In this document: in pieces, positions 47,901-58,804 of the stretch
Position numbering within the stretch: the first letter of the stretch is position 1
Layout of the letters: each line of letters starts with the position of its first letter
From: Amyloporia xantha
Taxonomy: Eukaryota > Basidiomycota > Agaricomycetes > Polyporales > Adustoporiaceae
Direction: 5' to 3'
NCBI GenBank assembly: GCA_036971615.1
Contig: JAYKKR010000038.1
Location: forward strand, 1 to 64,000
DNA length: 64,000 nucleotides
Program-made: the position numbers and the translations under genes
Notes under the pieces: model-generated
Databases searched by the model: none
The model's input: only the letters and a program-made list of their open reading frames with translations
What the model was told of the DNA's origin: nothing

Positions 47901-48360
47901 TCGGATCACGGACAGAAAACAACGTCGTTATGCAAGCCTTACTGTAATGGACGACCAGTCTCGACCGTCGATCCCTCCACCAAGACCGTGACACCCGACC
48001 TATAGGCTTGTTTATGATGGCGGAATAGAAGACGATGGACCAGACTCGTGTCTTTAGTCTCTCGGTGCGCAGTAGAACCAAAAAATTCGATATTCATATT
48101 TAACGAGCGTTGGACCTCAATCATTGGAAGTCGCTGGAACTTGGAGGTAATTCCAGTGACACGGCACGCCCGACGTTCGGCAAGCAGAACCGTGCTACAT
48201 AACTGTAAGGGAGGCCATCTTCCGCACGCGCTGGGGGCGAGTGGTTTCTGTGAACCGCGGTGCTGAGGTGCATACACAGCCGCGATGAAGCAGTACGGTG
48301 CCTATAATTCCTGCGTTATCGTCTGATCACTGCTCCTTGCCCCACGAACCTGCCATACAG
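44980..48360 (+). other. Possible decayed multi-exon gene or genes, not identified
   Basis: Several rightward frames have protein-like composition, among them a piece near 45497 reading PAGIVILGNVCAPVPAPQYT, a hydrophobic stretch near 45890 (MTMPYASIALAVSVSASLAN and WIFAQMIISAILLIY), and pieces near 47110-47280 and 47640-47840. They are separated by stops and by a foldback element at 46425-46567 and do not assemble into one frame that I can defend. This may be a dead gene or a poorly conserved one with many introns. No function is proposed. Confidence 0.25.
46425..46567. mobile_element. Foldback (MITE-like) element, 143 bp
   Basis: A near-perfect inverted repeat: TCACTGCAAAGAAATCACCG at the left end pairs with the complement of CGGTGACTTTTTTGCAGTGA at the right. 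The arms continue for about 60 bases each (GGGTAAGATAGGC against GCCTATCTTACCC) around a short AT-rich centre (TTTATTTATATGG). The flanking bases ATT on both sides could be a 3 bp target-site duplication. No coding capacity. Confidence 0.8.
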
Positions 48361-48693
48361 CTGACCAAGCCATAGCACAACTTGAACCTCAAAGAGTGCT
48401 GTAATTGACAGTCATTGACTCATGGTGGGACAACGTTGACCTCAGTGAGCTTAGTCTTCCGGTCACATTCGTGAACGTACGTGGCACAGGATCCGTATAA
48501 TGTCACAAAGATCCATAAAGTTGCGAGAATAAAATGACAATCCTCCCTAAATGTTAACATTACACCAATCACGATACATGTCATGGTACAAGCGGCGTTG
48601 TACCCGCTGAAAATACAGCGCGTAGGAGCTGCAGCCCGATGATGCACAGCAGAGCGAACAAATAAAACATCAGCAATAGACGTGCGCTCGCGC

Positions 48694-50137
48694 TTACTGC
48701 TCGTTGACAAAGACAGCGGCCATGCCCATGCCCGAACCGATGCACATGCTCGTGACGAAGATCTTGCTGTTCGTCTGCTTCGCGATGTTCATACCCGTGG
48801 CAATCTGGCGCGCGCCAGCTGCAGAGACAGGGCGAAAAAAGTGGGTCAGCATGCACGTATAGGTAAACATATAGGACAAGGTACGTACTCGCTCCCAGGG
48901 GATGCCCGATGGCAATCGCGCCACCCCACACGTTCACCTTCGCAAGGTCGATCCCGAGCTCCCGCACACAGTATAGTGCCTGGCTCGCAAACGCCTCGTT
49001 GATCTCGAAGAAGTCGACGTCCTCCTTCGTGAGCCCAGCGCGCTCCAGCGCCTTCGGGATCGCGTACAACGGGCCGACACCCATGATCCGCGGAGGCACG
49101 CCTACAGCGACGGCGTTGACAAACTTGCCTACAATGGGAAGCCCAAGGCGCTTCGCCACGCTGCGCCGCGCGAGGATGACCGCAGCGGCGCCGTCCGAGA
49201 CCTGGGACGCGTTTCCCGCATGAGTTGTGCCGTCCTTTGAGAAGGCGGGCTTGAGCCGCGCGAGGCTCTCCTTGGTCACCCCGTCACGGATGCCGTCGTC
49301 TGAGGCGACGACAGTGCGCGTCTCCTGCTCGGTCTTGGGGTCGACCCAAGGGACGGTTAGGGAGACAATTTCGGGTGTGAAGCGGCCCTCCTTTTGGGCC
49401 TTGGCTGCCTTCTGGAAGGAGGACGCGGCGAAGGCGTCCTGATCCACGCGGGAGACGCCGAATTCAGCGGCGACGTTCTCGGAGGTGATGCCCATGGGAA
49501 CAAGGCAGTCAGCTGCGAGGGGATGCGCGAGGACTTCCTCGGAGAAGCCGTCTGGGTTGGCACCTGCGTTATAGCCGAACGTCATGGACTCGACACCCGC
49601 GCCTATCAGGAAATATGTGGATGAGCGGAATTGTAGGAGATAGGAACAGTGTTCGATGTGACGCACCGAGCCCAATGTCGATCTGGCCTGACTTAATCTG
49701 CGCTGCGATGGTGTTCACGGCGGCAAGACCAGAAGAGCATTGTCTGTTCACCGTGCTGATAGGCGTTGAGACAGGGATGCCTGCGTGCAAGGCGGCCATG
49801 CGTGCAGCGTTAGCGCCGCTCCCTGGGGGTAGTACATTGCCAACAGTGATGTCCTCAATGAGAGCAGGATCAAGGCCAGCTTTGGTGTATGCTGCGCGAA
49901 GGACACCTGAGAGAATCTCCTCTGGCCGCGTGTCCTTGAAGCCGCCCTTCTTCGCCTGGAAGCGGGGTGAGTATGAGCGGAAGATACGCTGGGGTTGGTC
50001 AGAATGAAATCACGGACCTTTGTGATGGCCGAGCGCACGGCGGCGACGATGACGACGTCGTCGTCGTTCTTTGCGAGGACCTTTGCCTTGGCCGACGAGG
50101 AGGTGATGTTTGAGACTGCTTGGGCGATGGCGGACAT
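48694..50137 (-). CDS. 3-ketoacyl-CoA thiolase, peroxisomal (ACAA1/FOX3) type
   Basis: Catalyses the last step of fatty-acid beta-oxidation, splitting 3-ketoacyl-CoA with CoA to acetyl-CoA and a shortened acyl-CoA. Exons 50137-50018, 49955-49667, 49602-48889 and 48818-48694 join in frame to 415 residues, the usual length. The three catalytic blocks are complete: NRQCSSGLAAV with the acyl-accepting Cys, NEAFASQ followed by GGAIAIGHPLGATGAR with the catalytic His, and SMCIGSGMGMA with the second Cys. GFKDTRPEEIL, GITSENVAAEFG and GNASQVSDGAAAVI are typical of the ACAA1/FOX3 branch. I do not see a classical N-terminal PTS2 signal or a C-terminal PTS1 (it ends in NEQ). The gene is intact and stands alone. 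Confidence 0.93.
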
Positions 50138-52349
50138 GGTGGAGGAGGAGAACGAGGAGGTCGAGGAGAGCAACGTTGATGAAGAGGAGAGACAGCGCGT
50201 GATCGACTTTAGATCGCCTTCCCCGTGTTATTTAGACGCGGATGGGGCGGTCACTGCACGGTCCGGCTGACATGTGATTCTCGCTAGACCTCTGCTATAT
50301 GTTGTGAATTACGTCGAGTTTGTATCTGCCGTGGCTGCTCCTCGTGCTATTCGCATTATATATGATTGCGACACTGCTTGTACGCTTCATGACACGCTTT
50401 AATTACGTGCATTCTGCTCTCTAGAAGGATCAGCATAAGACTAGTAGGATCGGAACGCACTCTCGCAGAGCTCGAGGCGAAAGGTGTATTCACTTTCCAT
50501 CGCAACCCGTTTCAAATTTGACCAAGTGTGTATCATTGGGTCAATGGTTAGGCTGGTATGACAATCGTACAAACGTCAGATGGGCTACAGATCTTTCTTC
50601 GATCCCTGAAACCACAATTTTACAACTGTGACGGCGTCTGGAGACAACTCTGGACGTACCTCATTACCCAGGTACCCTCTCCAGGTACATCTTCGGCCTT
50701 TATCTTCAATGTGGACTGTCGACGCCAATAGCGCAGGATTTCATCTGGGTACTGTCGTCCCGTGACGTATGAACATCGCCCTCATGGTGACGCTTTGTCT
50801 ATCGCGAAGCGAGGAGAGTCACCGCGCACGATCTTATGTCTTTTCAGACGGTGCAGTCAGCAGGCTTATACCAGAGGTACAGTTCTGAGACAGTAGACAT
50901 GAAGTTGTTCCGAGTCAGACAAACACCTATGGGCATCCCGCGGTGTCGGCAAATCGTACACTAACCGAATACATACCACGCTCTGCACTGCCTGTCATGA
51001 CAGCAGTCTACAACCACTCATCGACTCGAACGATATAGATTCCGTAGATCCCTGCAGATATAGTGACGTAAGCACATCCATTAGCATGCAAGACAGTGAG
51101 TTGCGTATCTCTGAATCAAGCAAGATCCCACACATCATTCTCCTTGTGAGTCTTGACATAGGTGACAGACGGGCCGTAGAGATCAAGCGACCTATTCTAG
51201 ACTACTTTCTGCGCTTTAGAACGAATCCTCTTAAATCAGTCGTTGCACTCACGACAGAATTGCCTCAGCTTGAACGTTGGCAGGCTCTCGTGCTCCTGGA
51301 CGGGTGTCATCTTTGTGATCAAGTCATATTTCGAATAGATCACGATTAAAATCGGGACAGCTTTCATGATCACGTCTCTCAACCTAATACAGACATCTAC
51401 CAGTGTCGGGACATTCCTTGCTGATCTTCGCCGCCTACCTGGCGGTCCATCTAAGGGCTCGGAGCCAGGCGGCATTTCGAATCTATGCACCTCTCGATAT
51501 CATCCGTAGAACGGTGTATGACACTATCATTGGAACTGTTCGACTGTAGGGACCAGTGGACCTACACGAGACCGCAAAGGGCACGGACTGAGACCGCCGA
51601 TCCGTACGGCGTCAACATGCGCAGCCATGGCAAACTTGCGCACGCGATTCAAACAGTGGTTGACCCTGGAGACTCGTTCCGGTTGTATCTGAGTTAGCCT
51701 AAGACACCTTTAACCTTGAGTAGTTACGAATTGTCTCCCCGTATGCTAATGCATTAGCGCGGGAGGTTGCGGACCTACAGAGGTAGCTCTCCGAGTCTGA
51801 GTAGCATGATACTATATATATAGTTTACGGTTGCCGTGCCACATATTGTGTACTTGGCGATGTTAATAAGACATCACAAAGACATCAAGTCAAGAATCGG
51901 TGTGGAGCGTCTGCGCACAGGTGCGGGGATAGGAACTCGGACCCCAATAGCAGTGATCGTCAGTGCGCGGACAGATATACTACAAGGGCGGAAGTACTGC
52001 CTAGTGTTGGCGGATCCGTGCGGAGTGGGGATTTCAGCTGAGTGCCAGTGGAGCACGGAGGCACATGTCTCTTCACCAGACCGGAGCAGAGATAGCAGTC
52101 ACAGTCAAATCGAGGCGACCCTCCGTGGTGACTGCCGACATTGATTTCTATATCATTCGAACATCAAGCTTGTTCCTCGTACAATTTACATGACTAACGA
52201 TAACAGTTTCTCGATCATATAGGAGCCTTGACTGCTGAAGCAGGTATGCAATGTGTAACATCAACTAACGACGCTGGAGAAACCACGACGGTAACTAGAC
52301 AACCTACGACTCCGATGTGAGGTGAGACTGGTCACCATCAACTCCACAT
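50138..52349. other. Region without a supported gene
   Basis: A leftward frame at 51490-51236 contains VPILIVIYSKYDLITKM, which resembles the strand and NKxD-like motif of a P-loop GTPase domain, but the P-loop itself is not found, so it is at best a fragment. The rest has short frames only. AT-rich near 51800. Confidence 0.3.
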
Positions 52350-53264
52350 CGGCCTCGTCGAGCACCCCGCAGTACTTGTCTCACTCGCCTTTATCAGCAG
52401 CGGTCAATATTGCAACTACTCTCAAGGAGACGCACAACGTACCCGACTCCGTGTTAAGACCTTTTAGAATGGGGCACCATCAGCTTTGATGTACATCATT
52501 ACACGACAGTGTATAACTCACCGTAGTGATCATTGAGAGCACCGGCCGTCACAAGATCCGGGCGTTCTTTGGATGTAGTTGTCAATAATGCAACTACTCT
52601 CGAGGACACACAACGTACTAAACTCCGAGTTGAGACCTTTCAGAACGGGTGCCATCAGATTTGATTCACATTATTTCACGACAGTGTACGACGCACCGTA
52701 GTGATCATTGAGAGCACCGGCTGTCACGAGATCCGAGGGTTCTTTGAATGCAGCTGTCAATAGTGCAGCTACTCTGAAGGACACACAACGTACTAAACTC
52801 CGCGTTGAGACCTTTCGGAACGGGTGTCATCAGCTTTCATGTACATCATTGCATGGCAGTGTACAACTCACCGTAGTGATCATTGAGAGCACCGGCCGTC
52901 ACGAGATCCGAGCGTTCTTTGAATGCAGCTGTCAATAATACAACTGCTCTCGAAGACACGCAACGCACTGGACTTCGCGTTACGATCTTTCAGAACGGGC
53001 GTCATCAGCTTTGATTCACATCATTGGACGACAGTGTACGACGCACCGTAGTGAATTTGGAGAGCACCGGCCGTCACGAGATCCGAGCGTTCTTCGGATG
53101 CAGCTGTCAATAGTGCAACTGCTCCGAGTCAAGGACACGCAACGTACTGAACTCCGCGTTAAGACCTTTTAAAATGGGGATCATCAGCTTTGATGTGCAG
53201 CATTATATGACAGTGCATAACTCACCATAGTGGTCATTGAGAGCACCCGCAGTGATATCCTCAG
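52350..53264 (-). repeat. Tandem array of a 175 bp exon-intron unit
   Basis: Five or so direct repeats with phase points at 52528, 52703, 52878, 53053 and 53232 (periods 175, 175, 175 and 179), plus a degenerate copy at the left end. On the minus strand each unit is: intron of 60 bases (GTGAGT or GTGCGT to AAAG), exon of 18 bases, intron of 40-44 bases (GTACGT or GTGCGT to GACAG), exon of 57 bases. The coding part is therefore 75 bases, exactly 25 codons, and phase is kept from unit to unit. Copies become more diverged towards 52350. Confidence 0.85.
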
Positions 53265-53471
53265 CTGTATATAATTCTGATCTGAGTGAATATCGACGCT
53301 GTGGATGTCGATTGTCTTACCACGACGACTGAGATCTACCGTGATAATATGTCTATTATCAGTCAAGAATTAAAAGATAGTCTGGAAGGACTTACCGATG
53401 GCGGGGCGGGCTACTACACCTAGCGTGAAGAGGGGCACGAGAGCGATGAAGGCAGTGAGACGAAGCTGCAT
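52523..53471 (-). CDS. Small secreted tandem-repeat protein, candidate RiPP (dikaritin-like) precursor
   Basis: The start at 53471 opens a signal peptide (MQLRLTAFIALVPLFTLGVV, then ARPAI). Exons 53471-53396, 53335-53321 and 53264-53226 give an 18-residue first unit with a dibasic RR and the ending TAGALNDHY. Full 25-residue units follow, each split over two exons: GLNAEF, then TAFKERSDLVTAGALNDHY. Further exon pairs are 53165-53148 with 53103-53047, 52986-52969 with 52928-52872, and 52811-52794 with 52753-52697. In the next unit the acceptor before 52578 has AA in place of AG, so reading probably ends at a stop near 52523. A TATA-like CATATAAT lies about 65 bases upstream of the ATG. A UstYa-family gene lies 2 kb away; precursors for UstYa enzymes are secreted repeat proteins. 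Classical KR sites are lacking (RR once, otherwise KER or EER), so an effector or structural protein is the alternative. Confidence 0.6.
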
Positions 53472-53534
53472 GTTGAACTGGCTGAGATGAACGGAGGGTC
53501 CAGATGCTGGTATGAAAGTGTCTGTTCATCATGG

Positions 53535-53543
53535 GATTATATG
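53535..53543 (-). promoter_or_regulatory. TATA box candidate of the secreted repeat protein gene
   Basis: CATATAATC on the minus strand, 65-75 bases upstream of the ATG at 53471, a usual distance for a short-leader fungal gene. Confidence 0.4.
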
Positions 53544-55502
53544 GGATTTGAGGCCAGACGAAACACTCGCAAATATCGTGATGATATTGCAACATAACAA
53601 GCACAACATACATGAGTGCTCACCAGGAGAATTGGCGCTGTTCTGATTCATGCTCATCAGAAGGTGCTGAAGGGCTTCCCGTATTGCCAGAAAGCGTCTG
53701 TCGTCTGACAGCACGAGAACAAGGGTCAGATGCAAACTGCAATTCGGAGTTCGGGTGTGATCCCCGCCCCTGTCCATCCTTCGGCACCAATGCGCTTCGG
53801 GATCCGTTCGGAGCTTTGACAATATTTACGATCTCATACCCAAATCCGAAGCAATGGTTGCTCCTGCCAACAAAGACCTGGGCTTGAAACGCACCCAACC
53901 TAGTGGAATACACGGATTGTCCAGAATATAGGGTTCCTTGTGCCATATTGTTGCATCGCACCACCTTATTTCATCGTCCACCGGGGTAGTGCATCTTGCG
54001 GCCCTCATGATGTAATGGGTTTCTCTAATTAACGAAGGCTATTGATTTGCGGGCGCTCTGAATCGTGTCTTGCGGGTCAAAATGATCTTGACATGTAATA
54101 TGCCAAAGGAATACCTGCAAGAGCAATTTGAAGAATACGTAACACTTCTCATGGATTCCGGGGTGCTTTCGCGTGAAGGAAGTGTGGGGGTCGACACTAC
54201 CAGAAGGTGGAACATTTATTTTTAACGGTCTCTGTGATAATTGAAATACGAAGCTGATTATTCGAGACAAATGGGTTATCATACGTACTCGCTTATAGAA
54301 TCCACGTCGGTTTTGCACGGCTTTGGTGAAGAATAAACGCGAATCCCTTATCAGACACTCACCTCCTGTATTTCCCAGATATTGGGTGTCTTCGTCAATC
54401 ATGTCCCACGCTACGCTTGGTTCCAAGCAGACATGAAACGACACTCTGGGTTCCAGCAATGGTGAGTCGGCGAATAGGCACATGTTAGGGTTTATGCAGC
54501 AAGTGAACTTTGAATTATTGGCCGCTCTATCCACCAAGATGATCCGCAGAAGCATGGATGCAGTTATGCATGACTCCTACCAAAGGAGAAGGCCTTCTGG
54601 AACAATGGCAGCCTACTAGTCGCTCGATGGAAGAGTTAATGGGGAGTGTATCTACTGCAAGCCAGCTTCGGAGGCTCCGAGAGACGCACGTTTGGATGAA
54701 ATATGGCGGCTTTGTTGGTCATGAGAACTAGCTGTGTGTAGTGTCATAGGATAACAATATTCAAGTATAAGAATAGGACGGACCATTCATTTGGAAAAGA
54801 GGATGCAGCGACGGCCATCTTCAGTGCAATGGAGCATTCGGGCGACATGACCCCCGGTACGGAGGACCCCAAATCCTTCAGGTGCTATCAATTATTAGAG
54901 ACCAATCAGACGAGAATGTGGCGATGTCAAGCCTTGGTCGTCAATGCTGTCATTATAAATAAGGAAGGGCCCCGTAAATCGTCGAGCTGCCTGCATACTG
55001 CTAATGGAATGACAGGTCATGATGGAGAGTGCATTCAAAGGGGGGATTCCCATGACTCGTCGAAGTAATCTCGAGACCTACCCGCATGCGAAAATTTCTG
55101 AATACGGCTTGTGAAATGACGGCTCGTGATGGAGAGCACATTGCCTCGAAATTGGGGGGTTAACTGGGAATAGCGATATTGAGAAGATTGAGACAGTGCA
55201 TAGACATAAGAAGGTGAGGCTCCTCTCAACAAGATCACATGTCAGGCGCTTGGGTGGGAATCAGAATATCCAATAGGTCGGTCATAGATCGGGCATCCGG
55301 AGATCAAGAGGCGCTGTTCTGCTACCCTGAGTAGGCGTCTGTGGCAAATCAACTCACTACGAGAAACCCTCGAATGAGTACAATGTCCAGGCCGCGTGAT
55401 TCACCTGTCCCAAAGTTGAAGTTAGTTTCCGAGAAAAGGTAGGCATAAGTAGACTTCCGGGAATACAGTCATCGTGCGCAAATTTCGCCCCGCTTTCTCG
55501 AC
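53544..55502. other. Region between the repeat protein and UstYa genes; unidentified minus-strand ORF
   Basis: A leftward frame of 176 codons (54555-54025) can be read with possible introns. It contains LLEPRVSFHVCLEPSVAWDM and NVPPSGSVDPHTSFTRKHPG, with protein-like composition but no domain I recognise. More leftward fragments lie at 53964-53620. They may belong to one unknown gene between the two candidate pathway genes. Two short imperfect direct repeats (GAAATGACGGCTCGTGATGG type) lie near 55000 and 55117. Confidence 0.3.
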
Positions 55503-56545
55503 ATGCCTGATTCCACGTTCGAATACCTGCCCGTGAAGCATGATGGCGGTTCAACCGACAACTTGCTTGAACAGGCTAGTGACACCTCTCTCCCGCCGCG
55601 GACGCTCTGGGAACGGTGGACGTGGTATCGCATCGCTCCTTGGCTAGCGCATGCCTTGCTACTTTGCTTGTCGGCAGCCCTGTTCCTGCTGTCTCTTCGC
55701 CCTAGCGAGACTGAATGCGGGAAAAGGCTGTCAATCTTCTGTAAGAAGTCGTTGATGTGCAAAGTGCATTTCACTCACCCTAAGCTGCAGCACCTGCACT
55801 GGAGGCCGTCGAGTATCACAATGTCAGATTCAATGGCACTCAGACTTACCCATCCGAATTCCGAGGGGCGCCTGACCCGGCACTGGATGCTGAGTGGGAC
55901 AGGCTATCGGCTGACAGTCTGTCTTCCACTTATCGTTGCTTTAGAATGGTCGCTTATGCATGAGATCTTACAGTGAAGCCGTTCCGAGTTACAAGAGACA
56001 TGCTGTCGAAGATAGGCAAACCGGAAAGACGCTCCCTTGTCAAGTTTCACGATGAAGACGGCGGAGGATATATGGCAACACTCGAATTCGGCCATCAATT
56101 GCATTGTCTAGTATGTCGATTCTATACAAGATATCATGAGCCCCAGAGCCCATCTGATGTGACCCTATAGAACATGTTGCGAAAACATACCTACTTGGAA
56201 TTTTATGAATCATTCGACGTTTCCATCCTAGACGGTCCAGAGAACTATCGAAACCACTTAGGTGATAGCGAACGTTGCAACGGTGTCGTTTCTCCGTATT
56301 GACGCACATTTGTAGACCATTGCATAGAGATGTTGCGACAGTTCATCCTATGCAAAGCTGACGTGGGAGTTATTACATACGACTGGGTCGAAGGCTACAG
56401 CGTGCCTTATCCAGACTTCAACACATGGCACAAATGCAGGAAGGTCAATAAGCTTATGGAATGGAATCATGAGAACGAGCTTAGTGTACCCCTTGACCAT
56501 GTCACAAGGTTTGATGAGGTAGAGGATTTGACCACGCCTCCGTGA
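55503..56545 (+). CDS. UstYa-family (DUF3328) oxidase/cyclase
   Basis: UstYa-type proteins are membrane-anchored, probably copper-dependent oxidases that form ether or carbon bridges in fungal ribosomal peptides (ustiloxin, asperipin, phomopsin) and related products. Exons 55503-55740, 55791-55916, 55974-56110, 56171-56261 and 56316-56545 join in frame to 273 residues with no stop. The N-terminus is cytosolic, with one transmembrane helix at about residues 45-67 (APWLAHALLLCLSAALFLLS). The family signatures are complete: EYHNVRFNG, the first HxxHC motif as EFGHQLHCLNMLRKH, YRNHLDHCIEMLRQFILCKAD with the second HxxHC motif, and VEGYSVPYPDFNTWHKCRKV. Typical length is 230-290. The nearest neighbour with a matching role is the secreted repeat protein at 52523-53471. 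It is the only UstYa copy seen in the window. Confidence 0.9.
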
Positions 56546-57029
56546 GCCTTCCAGCCTGAGATGACATCGATAGCTTCGTAAACAGTGCCATGGCGTCTCC
56601 CGATGTTGTCGTTGATTGTTTTGTCCAAATTTCGTGTAGATAATATGAATCATGGGAATCGTGGTGTAATTTGGCGTTGAAGTTGATAATAATGAGGTAC
56701 CACTGAGCTAAGTCCGAAAGGTACGTCAATAAGTACAGTAAGCATATGCGCGCAAGTATTAGGCTCCTTTGAGCAGAGTAGATGCATACTTCAATCAACC
56801 TTCGCACTGAGTACTTCGCAGACTCAGGATATCCGTATCTGACATCTACGAAGGCAGCTGCCAGTGATAGTACGCTCCACCCTATAGAGTCTGTTGGTAA
56901 GCACTTGGACTCTAGCACATTGTAACGTGTCGTTACATACAGTCGTTGTAATGGTACTGCTGTTACAACTCACCTGTGAGCCTGTAGTACGGACTAGTCA
57001 GGTGAGCCATTTGCGCTCCTGTTAATTTT
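56546..57029. other. Intergenic region up to the duplication boundary
   Basis: The 3' flank of the UstYa gene. A leftward frame at 56918-56502 overlaps its last exon and is a shadow. Nothing is supported here. Confidence 0.45.
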
Positions 57030-57095
57030 GCCGCCCGCGGTTATTTGGGCGCCGAAAGAGCGCTTATGGTCCACTCACCGACCACTGTATGACAT

Positions 57096-58283
57096 ATGCA
57101 CACCCATCACGAGAACTTTGTAATTGAATGCACAAGGGCGCCATCTTCCAGTCAGATCGTCCGTTCACCTTATTCCAAGAATAGCATGTTGAAATTTCCA
57201 GTATCTATGCTCGGTACATATGGATCACGTGATCTAGGATGGTATTTACTTCGATTATTCGTACTTGATTCCTTACGTGTTTACTGGCGTAGTGACTGTC
57301 CAGTTCAAGCACGGATATATTTCTTCATTCTGTGGCTCCCGACTCAAATCTAACATAGCACACCATATTTAACATAACTTTACGCTGAGAATTATCCTTC
57401 CCCACCGATTCGGATGACTCCGATACAGGATCGGAGACGACAGTGGTTTCCTGCTATTTTCAGTCCTTGTCTTCCAATGCACGGACATGGCATTGCGAAA
57501 ACAAGGACCCTTTTCCCAACTAATACGAGCGAGCCGGATGTCTGTCTAGTAGAAACCTTTCCACTAATTGGAGAGATCGCCATGGAAGAGCCCCCGGCGG
57601 CCCACCGCTTACTTCTGCCTAATGCAGCTGTCAGGATTTCCGAGTCTACCGCGCATTCCTGCGTGCATATGAACAAGTGTATCGGGCAAAACCTATGCTG
57701 ATCCAAGGTGAGAATCCATCACTCGTTTGCTCCAATGCCAGTATTATTGATGCCAGTGAACGTCTGCCAGCCGACCGTCCAGATCATGTAGCTCATGACC
57801 CGTGGAATGTCTTCGTCGCTATCACCCTCATTAACAGGGCCGCGGGAAGGCTCGCCGTCCCTGCTTTGTTCAAAATCGTGCATTGTGGCCCAAAGCGCAG
57901 GCTCCTGCACGAGGTGCTCTTGTGTACCTGATCACGTCGAGTGGCGCTCATATATTTAGCCCCTCCACACGTTATAGAAGGACTGCCGTATCGCACATTC
58001 CAGGAAGTGGACCTTACGCGCTCGATTCCTATCGCATTTTCTGTGTCGGCGACGACGAAAGGAAATAGGTCTTTCCGCAAAATAAGGAACTTATTAGGTA
58101 TCTGGTAAGTTGTGCTGCGATTTTGGATGCGGGGTTTTCCCTCCTAAGCGAGCTGTCTCTCGATAGAAGTGGAAGTGGGCAGTGGCGGAATTGCAGCAAT
58201 GGTACGAGCTCTGAGGTCCTGCCGGTGGGGGTCGGTAGACATTCCGTTCCTAGACCTTCTCAGTGCTGATCTACTGCATCGAT
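57096..58283 (+). pseudogene. Decayed copy of the MBD4-like DNA glycosylase
   Basis: Aligns along its length with the intact gene at 33774-34912. The start region has small insertions. HDPWNVFVAITLINRAAGRL and HIPGSGPYALDSYRIF are still readable, but frameshifts separate them. The stretch encoding HVLEGLIKHLGLG and the following 50 residues is deleted (ACACGTTATAGAAGG joins directly to ACTGCCGTATCG at about 57980). The Trp codon after the catalytic motif is replaced, with a stop following (VGDDERK, then TAG near 58065). It cannot make an active enzyme. Confidence 0.85.
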
Positions 58284-58804
58284 ACGTAAGTGTGACTCTC
58301 GAGTTGATGTCCCTATGTGAAAATGCTGCTTGACCGAGGTCCGATAATGCGGACCATCCAATGCTGTCAACTTGAATCACATTGCGTGGCGTATTGCATC
58401 GGCGGTGATTTCGTCACGTAGAAAATTATTGGAGGCCTGCGTCTATCCAGTCTCACTGTAGCTAATTTTACCTTGTATACTTCCATAAACTGCGATGAAA
58501 TCGCGTGAGACGCTTCATTGAACACAGCGCAACACTGTATCCCGGCTGCATGATCTGAATCCGGCATATGCCGGGGTTTTGTTTATGGCTGTGGGCGCCA
58601 CCGTTTGCTTATCAGGAACTAGCCACTGTACTCACCTGTCCGTCTGTCGACCGTCTGTCGAGCTACGGGCTTGTCTTATTATCTTGCTTATCTTATTGTT
58701 CTATGTCCTGTGTACGAGTATATATTCCCCAAATTTACTCCATCTTGTTGTCCGTCTTGAATTATCAGCTCTATATATCGAAATCCCCGACGCCAATCTC
58801 TCGT

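Noticed and set aside
51236..51490. GTPase fragment (SKYD motif)
   Set aside because: No P-loop, switch or other G motif was found nearby on the same strand, so one short similarity is not enough.
52350..53264. Regularly spaced repeats resembling a CRISPR or plain satellite
   Set aside because: The organism is a fungus, the unit is 175 bp, and on the minus strand the units have conserved splice sites and an open 25-codon repeat joined to a signal peptide.
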